Assembly (NCBI GenBank): GCA_964494385.1
Contig: CAZBSE010000010.1
Coordinates: 1 to 54,727 of the forward strand
Source of the DNA: CAZBSE01 sp964494385
GTDB lineage: Bacteria; Actinomycetota; Humimicrobiia; Humimicrobiales; Humimicrobiaceae
Reading direction: 5' to 3'
DNA: 54,727 nt
Each line of letters starts with the position of its first letter. Position 1 is the stretch's first letter. The notes under the pieces are model-generated. The model ran no database searches. It had not been told where the DNA came from and saw only the letters and a list, made by a program, of their open reading frames with translations. Shown here in pieces: positions 16,740-25,963 of the stretch. Position numbers and translations under genes: made by a program.

Positions 16740-17219
16740 TCAGTATTTTCTTCTGGTAATCCTGTGGATATATTCCGTATATAAATTTTTCGGCCGATTC
16801 GATTTCTTGCTGAATTTATTGACCCCATTTCTTTCCAGAATTAATTTTATTTTTTTCTCATCATGCATAATTGTATCTCTTACCTGTGCAGGATCTGTTC
16901 TGCTGACCCATAAATCCGATTCCTGGGATATGTACGGAAAAAAAGAATAAGTCTTTACAATCTTTTTCCAGGGGATGTCAATCATGCCAACCAGGTCCAC
17001 ATAATTGATATCCGGAGACTTTTTTAAAACTTCCTTTGCCTGATTTAATATCTCTAAATTGGCTTTTTTTTCAATTCTTTTCAGATTATATGAAGATAGG
17101 GCCAGAAAGATACCATAAGCCAGTACGAAAGGGATCATAAAATAAAAGTACCTGGAAATAAAAATACTGATGTACCTGCCTATTTTACCTATAAATATTT
17201 CAAGCCAAAGATTGGACAT
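16740..17219 (-). CDS. Hypothetical single-pass membrane protein, 159 aa
   Basis: Not recognised. One strong hydrophobic segment (about 17-45, ISIFISRYFYFMIPFVLAYGIFLAL) is followed by a charged, mostly helical soluble part and a basic C-terminus (HRITRRKY). AAGGAG lies upstream of the ATG. It converges with the EIIC gene 8 bp apart and is divergent from the Rrf2 gene. A 15-bp palindrome lies just upstream of its start. Confidence 0.6.
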   Translation of the reverse strand: MSNLWLEIFIGKIGRYISIFISRYFYFMIPFVLAYGIFLALSSYNLKRIEKKANLEILNQAKEVLKKSPDINYVDLVGMIDIPWKKIVKTYSFFPYISQESDLWVSRTDPAQVRDTIMHDEKKIKLILERNGVNKFSKKSNRPKNLYTEYIHRITRRKY

Positions 17220-17233
17220 TTTGGTTCATCTCC

Positions 17234-17248
17234 TTAACTGACAGTTAA
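17234..17248. promoter_or_regulatory. Perfect 7-1-7 palindrome between divergent genes
   Basis: TTAACTGACAGTTAA: TTAACTG and CAGTTAA are exact inverted repeats around one A. It lies 15 bp upstream of the small membrane protein and 129 bp before the divergent Rrf2 gene. The form is that of a dimeric-regulator operator; the regulator is unknown. Confidence 0.35.
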
Positions 17249-17376
17249 ACATTTTAACAAAAATAACTGTGGCCGTATACTTATTATAAACATTAAAATT
17301 TTACAAAAAGAAGTAATTCCATTAATATAATAGCAATGATAAGAATTAAAATAAAAAAATTTATCAAAATACGGAA

Positions 17377-17802
17377 ATGAAATTATCGACAAGGGGAAGA
17401 TACAGCACCAGGCTGATGCTGGAACTTGCTTTAAGGTGTAACACGGGTCCGGTACTTTTAAAAGATATCAGCAGTTCGCAGGATATTTCCTTAAAATATC
17501 TGGGTCAGCTTATAATACCCCTAAAAATCGCGGGCCTTATCAAATCCACACGCGGGGCCCACGGCGGTTATTTCCTGGCAAGACCCCCCGAAAAAATAAA
17601 GTTAAGCGAGATTTTAATATCGGTAGAAGGAAATCTTGATATTGTTGAATGTATTAAAAGTCCTGATATATGCCATAGGTCCAAAAATTGTGTGGCCCGT
17701 AAAATCTGGGAGAAAGCAAGTAAAAAATTCTATGATGTACTTGAGTCAATCACTTTAAAAGATATGCTGGAAAAACACAAGCAGCTGACTTCTCAGCCGT
17801 AA
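17377..17802 (+). CDS. Rrf2 family transcriptional regulator (IscR-like cysteines)
   Basis: 141 aa. The winged helix (about 1-65, MKLSTRGRYSTRLMLELAL...LKYLGQLIIPLKIAGLIKSTRGAHGGYFLAR) is typical of Rrf2/IscR. Three cysteines follow in CIKSPDICHRSKNCVARKIW, with the spacing that binds a [2Fe-2S] cluster in IscR. A cluster-sensing repressor or activator is therefore likely, possibly of cysteine or iron-sulfur genes, but no isc/suf genes are near. It ends 58 bp before the convergent tRNA-Ala gene. Confidence 0.85.
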   Translation: MKLSTRGRYSTRLMLELALRCNTGPVLLKDISSSQDISLKYLGQLIIPLKIAGLIKSTRGAHGGYFLARPPEKIKLSEILISVEGNLDIVECIKSPDICHRSKNCVARKIWEKASKKFYDVLESITLKDMLEKHKQLTSQP

Positions 17803-17860
17803 TAGACGCCACAGAAACGTTCCGAATAAAAAATGTACAATGATAAACCGATAAACACAA

Positions 17861-17936
17861 TGGTGGAGATGAGCGGGATCGAACCGCTGACCTCCTGCTT
17901 GCAAGGCAGGCGCTCTCCCAACTGAGCTACACCCCC
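17861..17936 (-). tRNA. tRNA-Ala (UGC)
   Basis: On the minus strand a 76-nt cloverleaf: acceptor GGGGGTG with CATCTCC (two G-U pairs), D-arm GCTCAGTTGGGAGAGC, anticodon stem CCTGC with loop CTTGCAA (anticodon TGC), T-loop GTTCGATCC, and an encoded 3' CCA. It follows tRNA-Ile by 16 bp, as is usual downstream of gyrA in actinobacteria. Confidence 0.97.
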
Positions 17937-17952
17937 ACAAAAAGTGAAAAAT

Positions 17953-18029
17953 TGGTGGGCCTATCTGGACTCGAACCAGAGGCCTCATCCTTATCAGGGA
18001 TGCGCTCTAACCAGCTGAGCTATAGGCCC
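17953..18029 (-). tRNA. tRNA-Ile (GAU)
   Basis: A 77-nt cloverleaf on the minus strand: acceptor GGGCCTA with TAGGCCC, D-arm GCTCAGCTGGTTAGAGC, anticodon stem-loop CATCCCTGATAAGGATG (anticodon GAT), T-loop GGTTCGAGTCC, and encoded CCA. It pairs with the adjacent tRNA-Ala gene as a likely joint transcript. Confidence 0.97.
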
Positions 18030-18155
18030 TGACCGAATTTTTGATAGAGGACAAAATAACAATTTAATATACTTTTGTCAAGGCAAAACCAAATTGTACC
18101 TAACTGTAGGTTAATTTAAAAAACTATCTATCTTCACTGATTTTCCGGTATCTGT

Positions 18156-18527
18156 TTATTTTTCTTGCCTTATTAGAAACCTTAGTTCAATTCCGCCGCA
18201 AATCTTTAAAATAACATTCATTATCCAGACCATAAAAGTTCCGGCAGCGGCATAAAATATCGATGCAACCAGGCCGCTGATGACAAGTACGACTATGCTT
18301 ATGATTCCCCCGCCAAGAAAATTAAATATACCGGTGTTTTGAAGTCCGATAAATTCTAAAACACTATCTGCATCAAGACCGAATGAAGATAAACCTAACC
18401 AGGCAATAAGCCCCAGTATTACCAGCACAATAACAGACAGAATGAAAAATACTAAATAACAAACCAGTAGGTACTTGAACATAGAAAGCTCGCTGATGCT
18501 TCTTAAAACTTTCCTTTCCACAGCCAT
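18156..18527 (-). CDS. DUF3566-type small membrane protein
   Basis: 123 aa with two membrane segments (about 20-48 and 70-110). Features are the N-terminal VLRSISELSMFKYLLVCYLVFFIL, a central LDADSVLEFIGL loop, and the C-terminal IMNVILKICGGIELRFL. This is the pattern of the actinobacterial DUF3566 protein encoded after gyrA and before tRNA-Ile. The function is unknown. Its position supports an actinobacterial origin of the contig. Confidence 0.75.
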   Translation of the reverse strand: MAVERKVLRSISELSMFKYLLVCYLVFFILSVIVLVILGLIAWLGLSSFGLDADSVLEFIGLQNTGIFNFLGGGIISIVVLVISGLVASIFYAAAGTFMVWIMNVILKICGGIELRFLIRQEK

Positions 18528-18620
18528 ATTTTCTCCTTGAATATATAATATACTAACTGCTGAAAATTATATTTTTTTACTTTATTAACCGGTTATTTTT
18601 TTAAATAATTGCTGTATTAA

Positions 18621-19013
18621 TTACATTTTGAAATATTTATCTGTCAGTTTGGCAACAACCGGGATTCTGTAAGTATTGCCCTGGAAGCCCTTAACAATTG
18701 CAACAATTCCAAGTACCCAGCAAGCAGCCGCAGCAACGTAACCGATCCAGGAAAATAAAAACCATCCGATGAAAGGAATGAGTCCCAGAATAATTGAAAT
18801 TACAAGTATGCATGCTACTTCAATAATACCCAGAATCAAAGACTGAAGAGCGTTCCACTTTACAAATTTATTGTCTTTTTCCATAAGCCAGATTATTAGC
18901 CCCGAAATCCATCCGAAAAGATAAGCAATCAGTACCGCAACCTTTGCATCCATTCCGGTTGAACTCTTCTTGTTGAAATCCGAGTCCACTTCTACTTTTT
19001 TCTCCTCTTCCAT
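18621..19013 (-). CDS. DUF4870-like small membrane protein
   Basis: 130 aa. After a charged N-terminus come hydrophobic segments at about 25-45, 60-80 and 85-110, in the Tic20/DUF4870 layout: AVLIAYLFGWISGLIIWLMEKDNKFVKWNALQSL, then a C-terminal AIVKGFQGNTYRIPVVAKLTDK. The conserved amphipathic K-W-N-A-x-Q-S stretch follows the first helix. An integral membrane protein of unknown role, placed between gyrA and the DUF3566 gene on the same strand. Confidence 0.75.
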   Translation of the reverse strand: MEEEKKVEVDSDFNKKSSTGMDAKVAVLIAYLFGWISGLIIWLMEKDNKFVKWNALQSLILGIIEVACILVISIILGLIPFIGWFLFSWIGYVAAAACWVLGIVAIVKGFQGNTYRIPVVAKLTDKYFKM

Positions 19014-19139
19014 TTTTTTATCCTCCTTTTTTTATGACCTTTTTTTAATATCCCACAGACAAATTTTCTTATTGCTTAAAAAACGCTACCGGAAAATATG
19101 ATATCAGATTTAAATAATAAATTGAAATAAATCATTTTA

Positions 19140-21572
19140 TTAGCTTTCGGAGATAACTATGGAATATGAAGCCACCTTGGCCCCTTCTTCCAGATTAATA
19201 ACTTTAACCCCTTGGGTAGATCTCCCAATCCTTGATATGGACCTGGCAGGAATTCTGATGAGCACCCCTATATTAGAAATAATCATGACATCATGCTCAT
19301 CTTTCAGTATACCTGCTCCTGCAGCTCTTCCTTTCTTCTCGGTTGTCTTCAGGGTCCTTACACCAAGCCCTCCTCTTTTTTGCCTTTTGTATTCTGATAA
19401 CTGCGTCCTCTTGCCATAGCCATTCTCGGTAAGGACAAACAAATCTCCTTCAAGTTCCTTTACAACCATCATGGAAAGGACTTCATCGCCTTTGGAGAGT
19501 TTCATTCCCTTTACTCCCTGCGAGGTTCTTCCTATCGGCCTGCAGTCTTTCTCGCTGAATCTTATAGCCTGCCCATTTCGGGAAACCAGAATAATCTCAT
19601 CGTTACCATTGGATTCTTCTACTCCTATCAGCTCGTCTCCTTCCCTTATGGTAATGGCTATAATACCGTCTTTTCTAGAGGTGTCATAAGCTTTAATGGA
19701 AGTCTTTTTTATCATCCCCTTTTTAGTGGCCATTATCAAATACCTTCTGTCTCCATAATCCTTAACTGCGATTATGGCTGCAACATTTTCTCCGGGTTTA
19801 AATGGAAGCAGGTTTACAATTGCCTTTCCCTTGGACATCCTGCTGCCTACAGGAATTTGATAAACCTTTAACCGGTATACCTTTCCAAGATTTGAGAAAA
19901 ACATTATATAGTGATGTGTAGATGCAATAAACAAATGCTTAACGAAATCATCTTCTTTCAGATTGGTCCCTGTTACTCCTCTTCCGCCTCTTCCCTGCTT
20001 TCTATAAGTGGTCACGGGGACCCTTTTTATATAACCCGAGTGAGATATGGATATCACATTCTCTTCTTCCGGTATTAAATCTTCAATCTCAATGTCAGAA
20101 ACATCTGTGGTTATATCCGTTCTTCTCTCGTCACCGTATTTTTTCTTTATCTCTTCCAGCTCATTTTTAATCACACTGTATACCAGTTCTTTACTGCCAA
20201 GAAGTTTTTTTAATTCTTTTATTCTTTCGATCAGCTGCTGGTGTTCTAATTTTATTTTATCTCTTTCCAGGCCGGTTAACCGCTGCAGCTTTAAATCCAG
20301 TATGGCCTGGGCCTGGATCACCGTAAGCTTAAAATTCTTTACCAGTCTTTTTCTTGCGGTGGGAACATCTTTCGAAGACTTTATGGTCTTTATTACTTCA
20401 TCCAGGTTATCCAGAGCTATTAAAAGTCCCAGCAGTATATGCTCCCGTTCTTCAGCCTTTCTTAACTCATATTTAGTCCTTCTTACCACTACATCGAATC
20501 TATGTTTTGTGTATTCCTGTATCAAACTCAGAAGATTTAAGGTTTTAGGTACACCGTTAACCAGAGCAAGCATAATTATTCCAAAAGTATCTTCAAGCTG
20601 GGTATTTTTATACAGGGAATTAATAACCACACTGGGAATCATATCCTTCTTGAGTTCCACTACTACTCTCATTCCGCTCTTATCCGATTCATCTCTCAGG
20701 TCATTGATACCCTCTAATTTTTTGGCCCTTACCAGCTCTGCAATTTTTTCGATAAATCTTGATTTATTTACCTGATACGGCAGTTCGGTTATTATAATCT
20801 GGGATCTGCCCTTTTTGGGCTGTTCCTGGTGCACCCTGCCTCTTACAACTATACGGCCCCTGCCGGTCTCATATGCTTCCATTATTCCGCCGATACCCAT
20901 TATAATTCCACCGGTGGGAAAGTCCGGGCCCTTTATTTTCTTCATCAGGTCCCTGGCAGTTGCTTCCGGATTATCTATATGATGAATAACTCCATCTATT
21001 ATCTCGCCCAGATTATGAGGCGGAATATTGGTGGCCATACCTACGGCAATACCGGAGGACCCGTTAACCAGAAGATTGGGAAATTTTGAAGGCAGCGTGA
21101 GTGGTTCTTTTAGAGAACTGTCAAAATTGTCCACAAATTCTATGGTATCCTTATCGATATCCACCAGAAGCTCCTCGGCGATAGGAGAAAGCCTGGCTTC
21201 CGTATATCTCATGGCAGCAGCCCTATCGCCGTCAACGGAACCAAAGTTCCCGTGTCCATCAACTAAAACATAACGCAGTGAAAAGTCCTGAGCCATTCGC
21301 ACCATAGTATCATAAACCGCGGTATCGCCATGAGGGTGGTATTTGCCAAGTACCTCTCCTACAATACGTGCACACTTCTTGTAGGGTGAATTGGATCTCA
21401 TGCCCATATCATTCATAGCATACAATATTCTGCGGTGAACAGGTTTCAGGCCGTCTCTCACATCCGGCAGGGCTCTGCCGACGATAACGCTCATGGCATA
21501 ACTAAGGTAAGAATCCTGCATCTCCGATTCGATTTCAATATTTTTTACCTTGCCCCGTAATTCAAATACCAT
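19140..21572 (-). CDS. gyrA: DNA gyrase subunit A
   Basis: 810 aa, full length. The N-terminal breakage-reunion domain contains the catalytic Tyr in AAAMRYTEARLS and the quinolone-binding region GDTAVYDTMVRMAQ; Thr stands where E. coli has Ser83, and the acidic Asp87 position is kept. The C-terminal beta-pinwheel carries a gyrase box-like KQGRGGRG, followed by repeated GRTSQGVKG and GRSTQGVKV blades, marking it as gyrase rather than topoisomerase IV ParC. AAGGAG precedes the ATG, 12 bp after gyrB. With GyrB it introduces negative supercoils using ATP. Confidence 0.97.
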   Translation of the reverse strand: MVFELRGKVKNIEIESEMQDSYLSYAMSVIVGRALPDVRDGLKPVHRRILYAMNDMGMRSNSPYKKCARIVGEVLGKYHPHGDTAVYDTMVRMAQDFSLRYVLVDGHGNFGSVDGDRAAAMRYTEARLSPIAEELLVDIDKDTIEFVDNFDSSLKEPLTLPSKFPNLLVNGSSGIAVGMATNIPPHNLGEIIDGVIHHIDNPEATARDLMKKIKGPDFPTGGIIMGIGGIMEAYETGRGRIVVRGRVHQEQPKKGRSQIIITELPYQVNKSRFIEKIAELVRAKKLEGINDLRDESDKSGMRVVVELKKDMIPSVVINSLYKNTQLEDTFGIIMLALVNGVPKTLNLLSLIQEYTKHRFDVVVRRTKYELRKAEEREHILLGLLIALDNLDEVIKTIKSSKDVPTARKRLVKNFKLTVIQAQAILDLKLQRLTGLERDKIKLEHQQLIERIKELKKLLGSKELVYSVIKNELEEIKKKYGDERRTDITTDVSDIEIEDLIPEEENVISISHSGYIKRVPVTTYRKQGRGGRGVTGTNLKEDDFVKHLFIASTHHYIMFFSNLGKVYRLKVYQIPVGSRMSKGKAIVNLLPFKPGENVAAIIAVKDYGDRRYLIMATKKGMIKKTSIKAYDTSRKDGIIAITIREGDELIGVEESNGNDEIILVSRNGQAIRFSEKDCRPIGRTSQGVKGMKLSKGDEVLSMMVVKELEGDLFVLTENGYGKRTQLSEYKRQKRGGLGVRTLKTTEKKGRAAGAGILKDEHDVMIISNIGVLIRIPARSISRIGRSTQGVKVINLEEGAKVASYSIVISES

Positions 21573-21584
21573 TTACGCTCCTTA

Positions 21585-23489
21585 CTAAATATCTATAAAC
21601 GATACACCTTTTGCATTTTTTTCAATAAATTCTCTTCTCGGTTCCACCTTGCTGCCCATAAGAGTAGAAAAAACATCATCGGCAATCAATGCATCTTCGA
21701 TTTCTACCTTGAGCAGTGTCCTTACCTCCGGATTCATGGTCGTTTCCCATAACTGTTCGGGATCCATTTCTCCCAGGCCTTTGTATTGCTGTACATTTAC
21801 TTTTTTGCTTTCATGTTTCTTTTTAATGTTCTCCAGTTCCTTCTCGCTGTAAGCATAGGAAACTTCTTTACCATTTTTTACCTGGTAAAGGGGCGGCTGT
21901 GCTATATACACATACCCTGCTTCTATCAGCTCCCGCATATACCTGTAGAGGAAAGTTAAAATCAGCGTCCTTATATGCGCTCCGTCTACATCAGCATCGG
22001 TCATGATTATTACCTTATGGTATCTTGCACCTTCAATATTAAAATCCTCTCCCACTCCGGAGCCTAAGGCTGTTATCATTGCCTGTATCTCTTCACTGCT
22101 CAGTATCTTATTCAGCCTTGCCTTTTCAACATTTAAAATTTTGCCCTTAAGCGGCAGTATAGCCTGAAATCTTCTGTCTCTGGCCTGTTTTGCGCTTCCT
22201 CCTGCCGAATCTCCTTCCACCAGAAATATCTCGCAGTATTTTGGGTCCTTTATGGAACAGTCAGCAAGTTTGCCTGGAAGAGAACTGTTTTCCCACAGTG
22301 ATTTTTTCCTGGTAATATCCCTTGCTTTTTTTGCGGCGGCTCTGGCCCTTGAGGCTTCCAGGCATTTATTTACTATAATTTTTCCCACAGCCGGATTTTC
22401 TCCCAGAAATTCAGCAAGTTTTGCATTTACGGTGGATTCAACAAAGCCCTTGATCTCGCTATTGCCCAGCTTGGTTTTTGTCTGCCCTTCAAACTGCGGG
22501 TCCTTTAATTTAACGCTTATAATAGCAGTAAGTCCTTCCCTGACGTCCTCACCCAAAAGATTGTCATCTTTTTCCTTTAACATATTGCTGCTGCGCGCAT
22601 AATCATTTACGGTCCTGGTAATGGCACCCTTAAAGCCGCTCAGGTGAGTCCCGCCCTCAGTAGTATTTATATTATTGGCAAATGAAAAAATACTTTCCGA
22701 GTAACCGTTGGTATAATGCATTGCGATTTCTACTTCATGGCTGGCGACTTTGTTCTTTATATATATGACTTTTTTATGCAGAATCTCCTTTTTCCCGCTT
22801 AAGTACTTTACAAAATCAACTATCCCGCCGTCATATTGATATATCTCCTTTTTTTCAGGATCCTGCCTCTTGTCCACCAGAATAATCTTTAAACCTTTAT
22901 TCAGGAAGGCCATCTCTCTCATTCTGCTGGCCAGTATCTCAAACTTATAATCTATATCCTCGAATATTTTCCTGTCCGGATAAAAAGTGATTGCGGTCCC
23001 GCGGGAAGATGTTTTATCACCTTTTTTAAGGCTCGTTACCGGATCTCCCCTGATATAATCCTGGTTGTAAATGTAACCGTCCCTTCTTACTTCAATACTT
23101 AACTTTTCCGAAAGGGCATTTACTACCGAAACTCCGACTCCGTGCAGTCCGCCTGATACTTTATATCCCGACCCGCCGAATTTTCCTCCCGCATGTAATT
23201 TGGTAAGCACTATTTCTACCGCAGGCTTATTGAATTTCTCAACCTTTTTTACCGGTATCCCCCTGCCGTTATCCACTACGGTAACCGAATTATCCTTATT
23301 CAATACCACCAGTACATTGGTGCAAAATCCGGCCATTGCTTCATCGATACTGTTATCTATAACTTCGTATATGAGATGATGCAGGCCCCTTGATCCCGTG
23401 GAACCGATATACATGCTGGGCCTTCTTCTTACTGCAGAAAGACCTTCAAGGACGGTTATATCCTTTGCATCATAACTTGATTTTTTCAA
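21585..23489 (-). CDS. gyrB: DNA gyrase subunit B
   Basis: 634 aa, usual length for GyrB without the enterobacterial insert. GHKL ATPase motifs: EVIDNSIDEA, VVDNGRGIPV and GGLHGVGVSVVNALS. The TOPRIM region has EGDSAGGSAKQARDR and MTDADVDGAHIRTLILTF. The C-terminal QYKGLGEMDPEQLWETTMNPE is present. The start is a TTG at 23489 after AGAGGGG. A run of 205 bp separates it from dciA upstream, with an extended -10 promoter, so gyrBA may be transcribed independently of recF-dciA. Confidence 0.97.
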   Translation of the reverse strand: MKKSSYDAKDITVLEGLSAVRRRPSMYIGSTGSRGLHHLIYEVIDNSIDEAMAGFCTNVLVVLNKDNSVTVVDNGRGIPVKKVEKFNKPAVEIVLTKLHAGGKFGGSGYKVSGGLHGVGVSVVNALSEKLSIEVRRDGYIYNQDYIRGDPVTSLKKGDKTSSRGTAITFYPDRKIFEDIDYKFEILASRMREMAFLNKGLKIILVDKRQDPEKKEIYQYDGGIVDFVKYLSGKKEILHKKVIYIKNKVASHEVEIAMHYTNGYSESIFSFANNINTTEGGTHLSGFKGAITRTVNDYARSSNMLKEKDDNLLGEDVREGLTAIISVKLKDPQFEGQTKTKLGNSEIKGFVESTVNAKLAEFLGENPAVGKIIVNKCLEASRARAAAKKARDITRKKSLWENSSLPGKLADCSIKDPKYCEIFLVEGDSAGGSAKQARDRRFQAILPLKGKILNVEKARLNKILSSEEIQAMITALGSGVGEDFNIEGARYHKVIIMTDADVDGAHIRTLILTFLYRYMRELIEAGYVYIAQPPLYQVKNGKEVSYAYSEKELENIKKKHESKKVNVQQYKGLGEMDPEQLWETTMNPEVRTLLKVEIEDALIADDVFSTLMGSKVEPRREFIEKNAKGVSFIDI

Positions 23490-23647
23490 AAAAATCCCCT
23501 CTTAGATTTATAGTTTCCTTTTCAAAATATGGATAAAGGGCAACAAGTAAATCTTAAAACCGCTTTAATACCCATTACCCTTTCTGGCTTAGATATAAAA
23601 ATTTTTAAAAAATTATTTGATAATTTTATCAATTTCAGCCCATAAAT

Positions 23648-23656
23648 ATTATACCA
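23648..23656 (-). promoter_or_regulatory. Extended -10 promoter upstream of gyrB
   Basis: On the minus strand TGGTATAAT, an extended -10 element (TGn before a perfect TATAAT), lies about 160 bp before the gyrB start in the only sizeable gap of the block. No good -35 is seen. Confidence 0.4.
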
Positions 23657-23694
23657 TATTTAGCTGTAAATTTACTTAAAAAGACCAGATAATT

Positions 23695-23988
23695 TTAAAG
23701 ATTTTGTCTGAATCTTATGTCTTTGACCACCTCTTTTCCAATAAATGAATTAATTTTTTTCACCAGCTGTTCGGACATCAGACTTAGCTCATTTGCCCAG
23801 GTCGAAGTGGATACCGATACATATAGTGTTCCCCTGGTTATTCTAACGGGTTCCGTTTTTTTGCATATTTCATCGCCGACTATTTCTTTCCATCTGTTGA
23901 AGATCTTGGATATATTTAACTTACTTTTCATACCCGAATTTTCTACTACATCCTTTATTATGCTTCCAATGTCATCAAGTTTTTTCAT
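23695..23988 (-). CDS. dciA: DUF721 / DciA-like protein
   Basis: 97 aa. The KH-like DUF721 core is visible: IFNRWKEIVGDEICKKTEPVRITRGTLYVSVSTSTWANELSLMSEQLVKKIN. DciA proteins of this family load or operate the replicative helicase DnaB in bacteria lacking DnaC/DnaI. A strong GGAGGG site precedes the ATG, and it follows recF by 19 bp. The recF-dciA-gyrB order matches actinobacteria. The role is taken from the family. Confidence 0.85.
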   Translation of the reverse strand: MKKLDDIGSIIKDVVENSGMKSKLNISKIFNRWKEIVGDEICKKTEPVRITRGTLYVSVSTSTWANELSLMSEQLVKKINSFIGKEVVKDIRFRQNL

Positions 23989-24007
23989 AACGCCTGCCCT
24001 CCTAAAT

Positions 24008-25189
24008 CTATAAATCCGAAACCGCTATCTCATTATCCCTGATCAAAAATTTATTACCAAACTCCAGGTCCAGCTTATTGATATAACTGATATTTGTAGC
24101 GGTCACAAAAGTCTGAAAATTGTCTCCTATAATCTTTACCAGCAATTTTTTCCTTTCGATATCAAGCTCGGAAAATACATCATCCAGGAGAAGAACCGGG
24201 TCTTTTCCAAATTTTTTTTGTAGGGTATTCAGCTCACAGAGTTTTAAGCTTATGGATGCAATCCTCTGCTGGCCCTGTGAACCAAACGATCTTATGTTCT
24301 TATCATCCAGCAGGATTATAAAGTCATCCCTATGGGGGCCAATAGTCGTAGTCTTATACAGCAGGTCCTTTTTTAAGCTTTCCTCCAATTTCCGGCTGAA
24401 TGTTTCCCTCAAATCATTCTCTGTCAAACTACCATCTCTGCGGTTTTTTAAATCAAGATAATTCTCAGGGGCAGAATTAACCATCCTGTCCCAGCTAAAC
24501 ATATAAAGCAGGTTTACTTCCACTCCTTTAAAGAACCTATTTATATAGCCGGTAAATTCATCACTGGATTCGGTTAACAGTTTATGTCTCTTTTCTATTA
24601 TAGCTGTTCCGTATTTAACCATATTTTCATTCCACACCTGCAGAGTAGAGCTTGCAGCCGCTTCCTTTTCTCCGCTCAAGCTTTTGATCAAACTGCTCCT
24701 CTGGATAAGGATCTTCTGGTACTGGAGCCGCTGCCTTCCGTATTGTTTATCTAACCTTTCCAGTATGGAGTCAAGAAAATTTCTTCTATCCATCGGGCCC
24801 GATTTTACAATTTTAAGATCATCGGGAGAAAACATAACCGAAGGAAGCATTGATATAAAATCTAATTTTTTCTTATGATATATTTCATCAACCCTTATTT
24901 TAATTCCACTTTCCTTCTGCAGCTCTATTTCTATAATATGGTCCTTTTGGGTATCACTCTCCGAACCTATTAAGGCTCTTATCAAAGAATAATTACTGCC
25001 CCATTTAATAATCTCATCCTGGACATAGGTCCTGTGGGACCTGCCTGTAGATAGGTAGTATATAGATTCCAACAGGTTGGTCTTGCCGTTTCCATTATTG
25101 CCCAGAATAAGAATGGTATTTTTATTAAGATTTAAATTGACTTGTTTGTAGTTCCTATAATTTTTTAATTCTAATTTCTTTAAATACAC
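24008..25189 (-). CDS. recF: DNA replication and repair protein RecF
   Basis: 393 aa SMC-like ATPase that helps load RecA at gaps. The N-terminal MYLKKLELKNYRNYKQVNLNL and Walker A GNNGNGKTNL (about 31-40), the signature region FGSQGQQRIASISLKL, and Walker B VLLLDDVFSELD are all present. The start is a GTG without a visible ribosome binding site, suggesting leaderless translation or an upstream start. The usual preceding genes dnaA and dnaN are absent; instead the formate dehydrogenase operon begins divergently, about 220 bp away. Confidence 0.95.
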   Translation of the reverse strand: MYLKKLELKNYRNYKQVNLNLNKNTILILGNNGNGKTNLLESIYYLSTGRSHRTYVQDEIIKWGSNYSLIRALIGSESDTQKDHIIEIELQKESGIKIRVDEIYHKKKLDFISMLPSVMFSPDDLKIVKSGPMDRRNFLDSILERLDKQYGRQRLQYQKILIQRSSLIKSLSGEKEAAASSTLQVWNENMVKYGTAIIEKRHKLLTESSDEFTGYINRFFKGVEVNLLYMFSWDRMVNSAPENYLDLKNRRDGSLTENDLRETFSRKLEESLKKDLLYKTTTIGPHRDDFIILLDDKNIRSFGSQGQQRIASISLKLCELNTLQKKFGKDPVLLLDDVFSELDIERKKLLVKIIGDNFQTFVTATNISYINKLDLEFGNKFLIRDNEIAVSDL

Positions 25190-25313
25190 TATTTCATTAT
25201 AAGTCTTTAATCCTTTATTTTATACTGAATTTTTCAGTTCTGTAACCTGAATACATACTTTTAACAATATTGCTTACAAGTTAAAAAATTAATTTTATAG
25301 AATGCTAAATTTG

Positions 25314-25343
25314 TTACAATTATTAAAAATATTCTGTTATAAT
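25314..25343 (+). promoter_or_regulatory. Probable promoter of the formate dehydrogenase operon
   Basis: TTACAA (25314-25319), an 18-nt spacer and a perfect TATAAT (25338-25343), about 67 bp upstream of the NuoE-like start. The surrounding sequence is very AT-rich, so chance matches are possible. Confidence 0.45.
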
Positions 25344-25410
25344 TTTTTAAATATATCTAAGCTTGAGCTTTTACCGAATCATTGCTTGCAAGTTTACAGA
25401 AAGGAATGCT

Positions 25411-25902
25411 ATGAGGATTTCCGAACTGCCTAAATATGAACTAAAATCCAAAGAAATAAGAAGGATCGATAAAATAATAAAAGAGTATATAGGCAAGAAA
25501 GGTGCGGTGATCCCTGTTCTGCAGAAAATTCAGAAGGGCGTTGGTTTTATCCCTATAGAAGCTCAAAGAAAAGTAGCAAAAATACTAGGTGTTCCCGAAA
25601 AGGATGTTTACGGCGTTTCTACTTTTTATTCCTTTTTCTCATTGATCCCCAGAGGCAGAAATAATATAAGGGTCTGTCTTGGTACTGCATGCTTTGTCAA
25701 GGGAGGTAAAAAAATAGCAGACAGGATTACAAAAGAACTTAAAATCAAACCAGGTCAGACTACGGCCGATAGAAGGTATTCACTTCAGATTAACCGCTGC
25801 CTCGGCGCTTGCGGTATTGCACCGATAGTTGTAATTAATGATAAGATCTACAAGAAAGTAAAGCCTGAAGAAATTATGAATATAATTTACTCTTATAAAT
25901 AA
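25411..25902 (+). CDS. NuoE-like [2Fe-2S] subunit of formate dehydrogenase complex
   Basis: A thioredoxin-like [2Fe-2S] protein of the NuoE/HndA/HydC family. Ligands Cys89 and Cys94 (VCLGTAC) and Cys130 and Cys134 (NRCLGACG) are all present. I start it at 25411 because GAAAGGA precedes that ATG; the upstream in-frame extension to 25363 has none. 163 aa is normal. As the first gene of the operon it should work with the NuoF-like flavoprotein to pass electrons between NAD(P)H and the catalytic subunit. Confidence 0.9.
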   Translation: MRISELPKYELKSKEIRRIDKIIKEYIGKKGAVIPVLQKIQKGVGFIPIEAQRKVAKILGVPEKDVYGVSTFYSFFSLIPRGRNNIRVCLGTACFVKGGKKIADRITKELKIKPGQTTADRRYSLQINRCLGACGIAPIVVINDKIYKKVKPEEIMNIIYSYK

Positions 25903-25963
25903 CAATTTTTTAACTGTCTTGGACTTATTAATTATTATGCTTAAAAAGGTAAGGACCCGATAA

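Noticed and set aside
17755..17988. 77-codon minus-strand frame
   Set aside because: It runs through the tRNA-Ala gene and into tRNA-Ile; the peptide is translated tRNA sequence.
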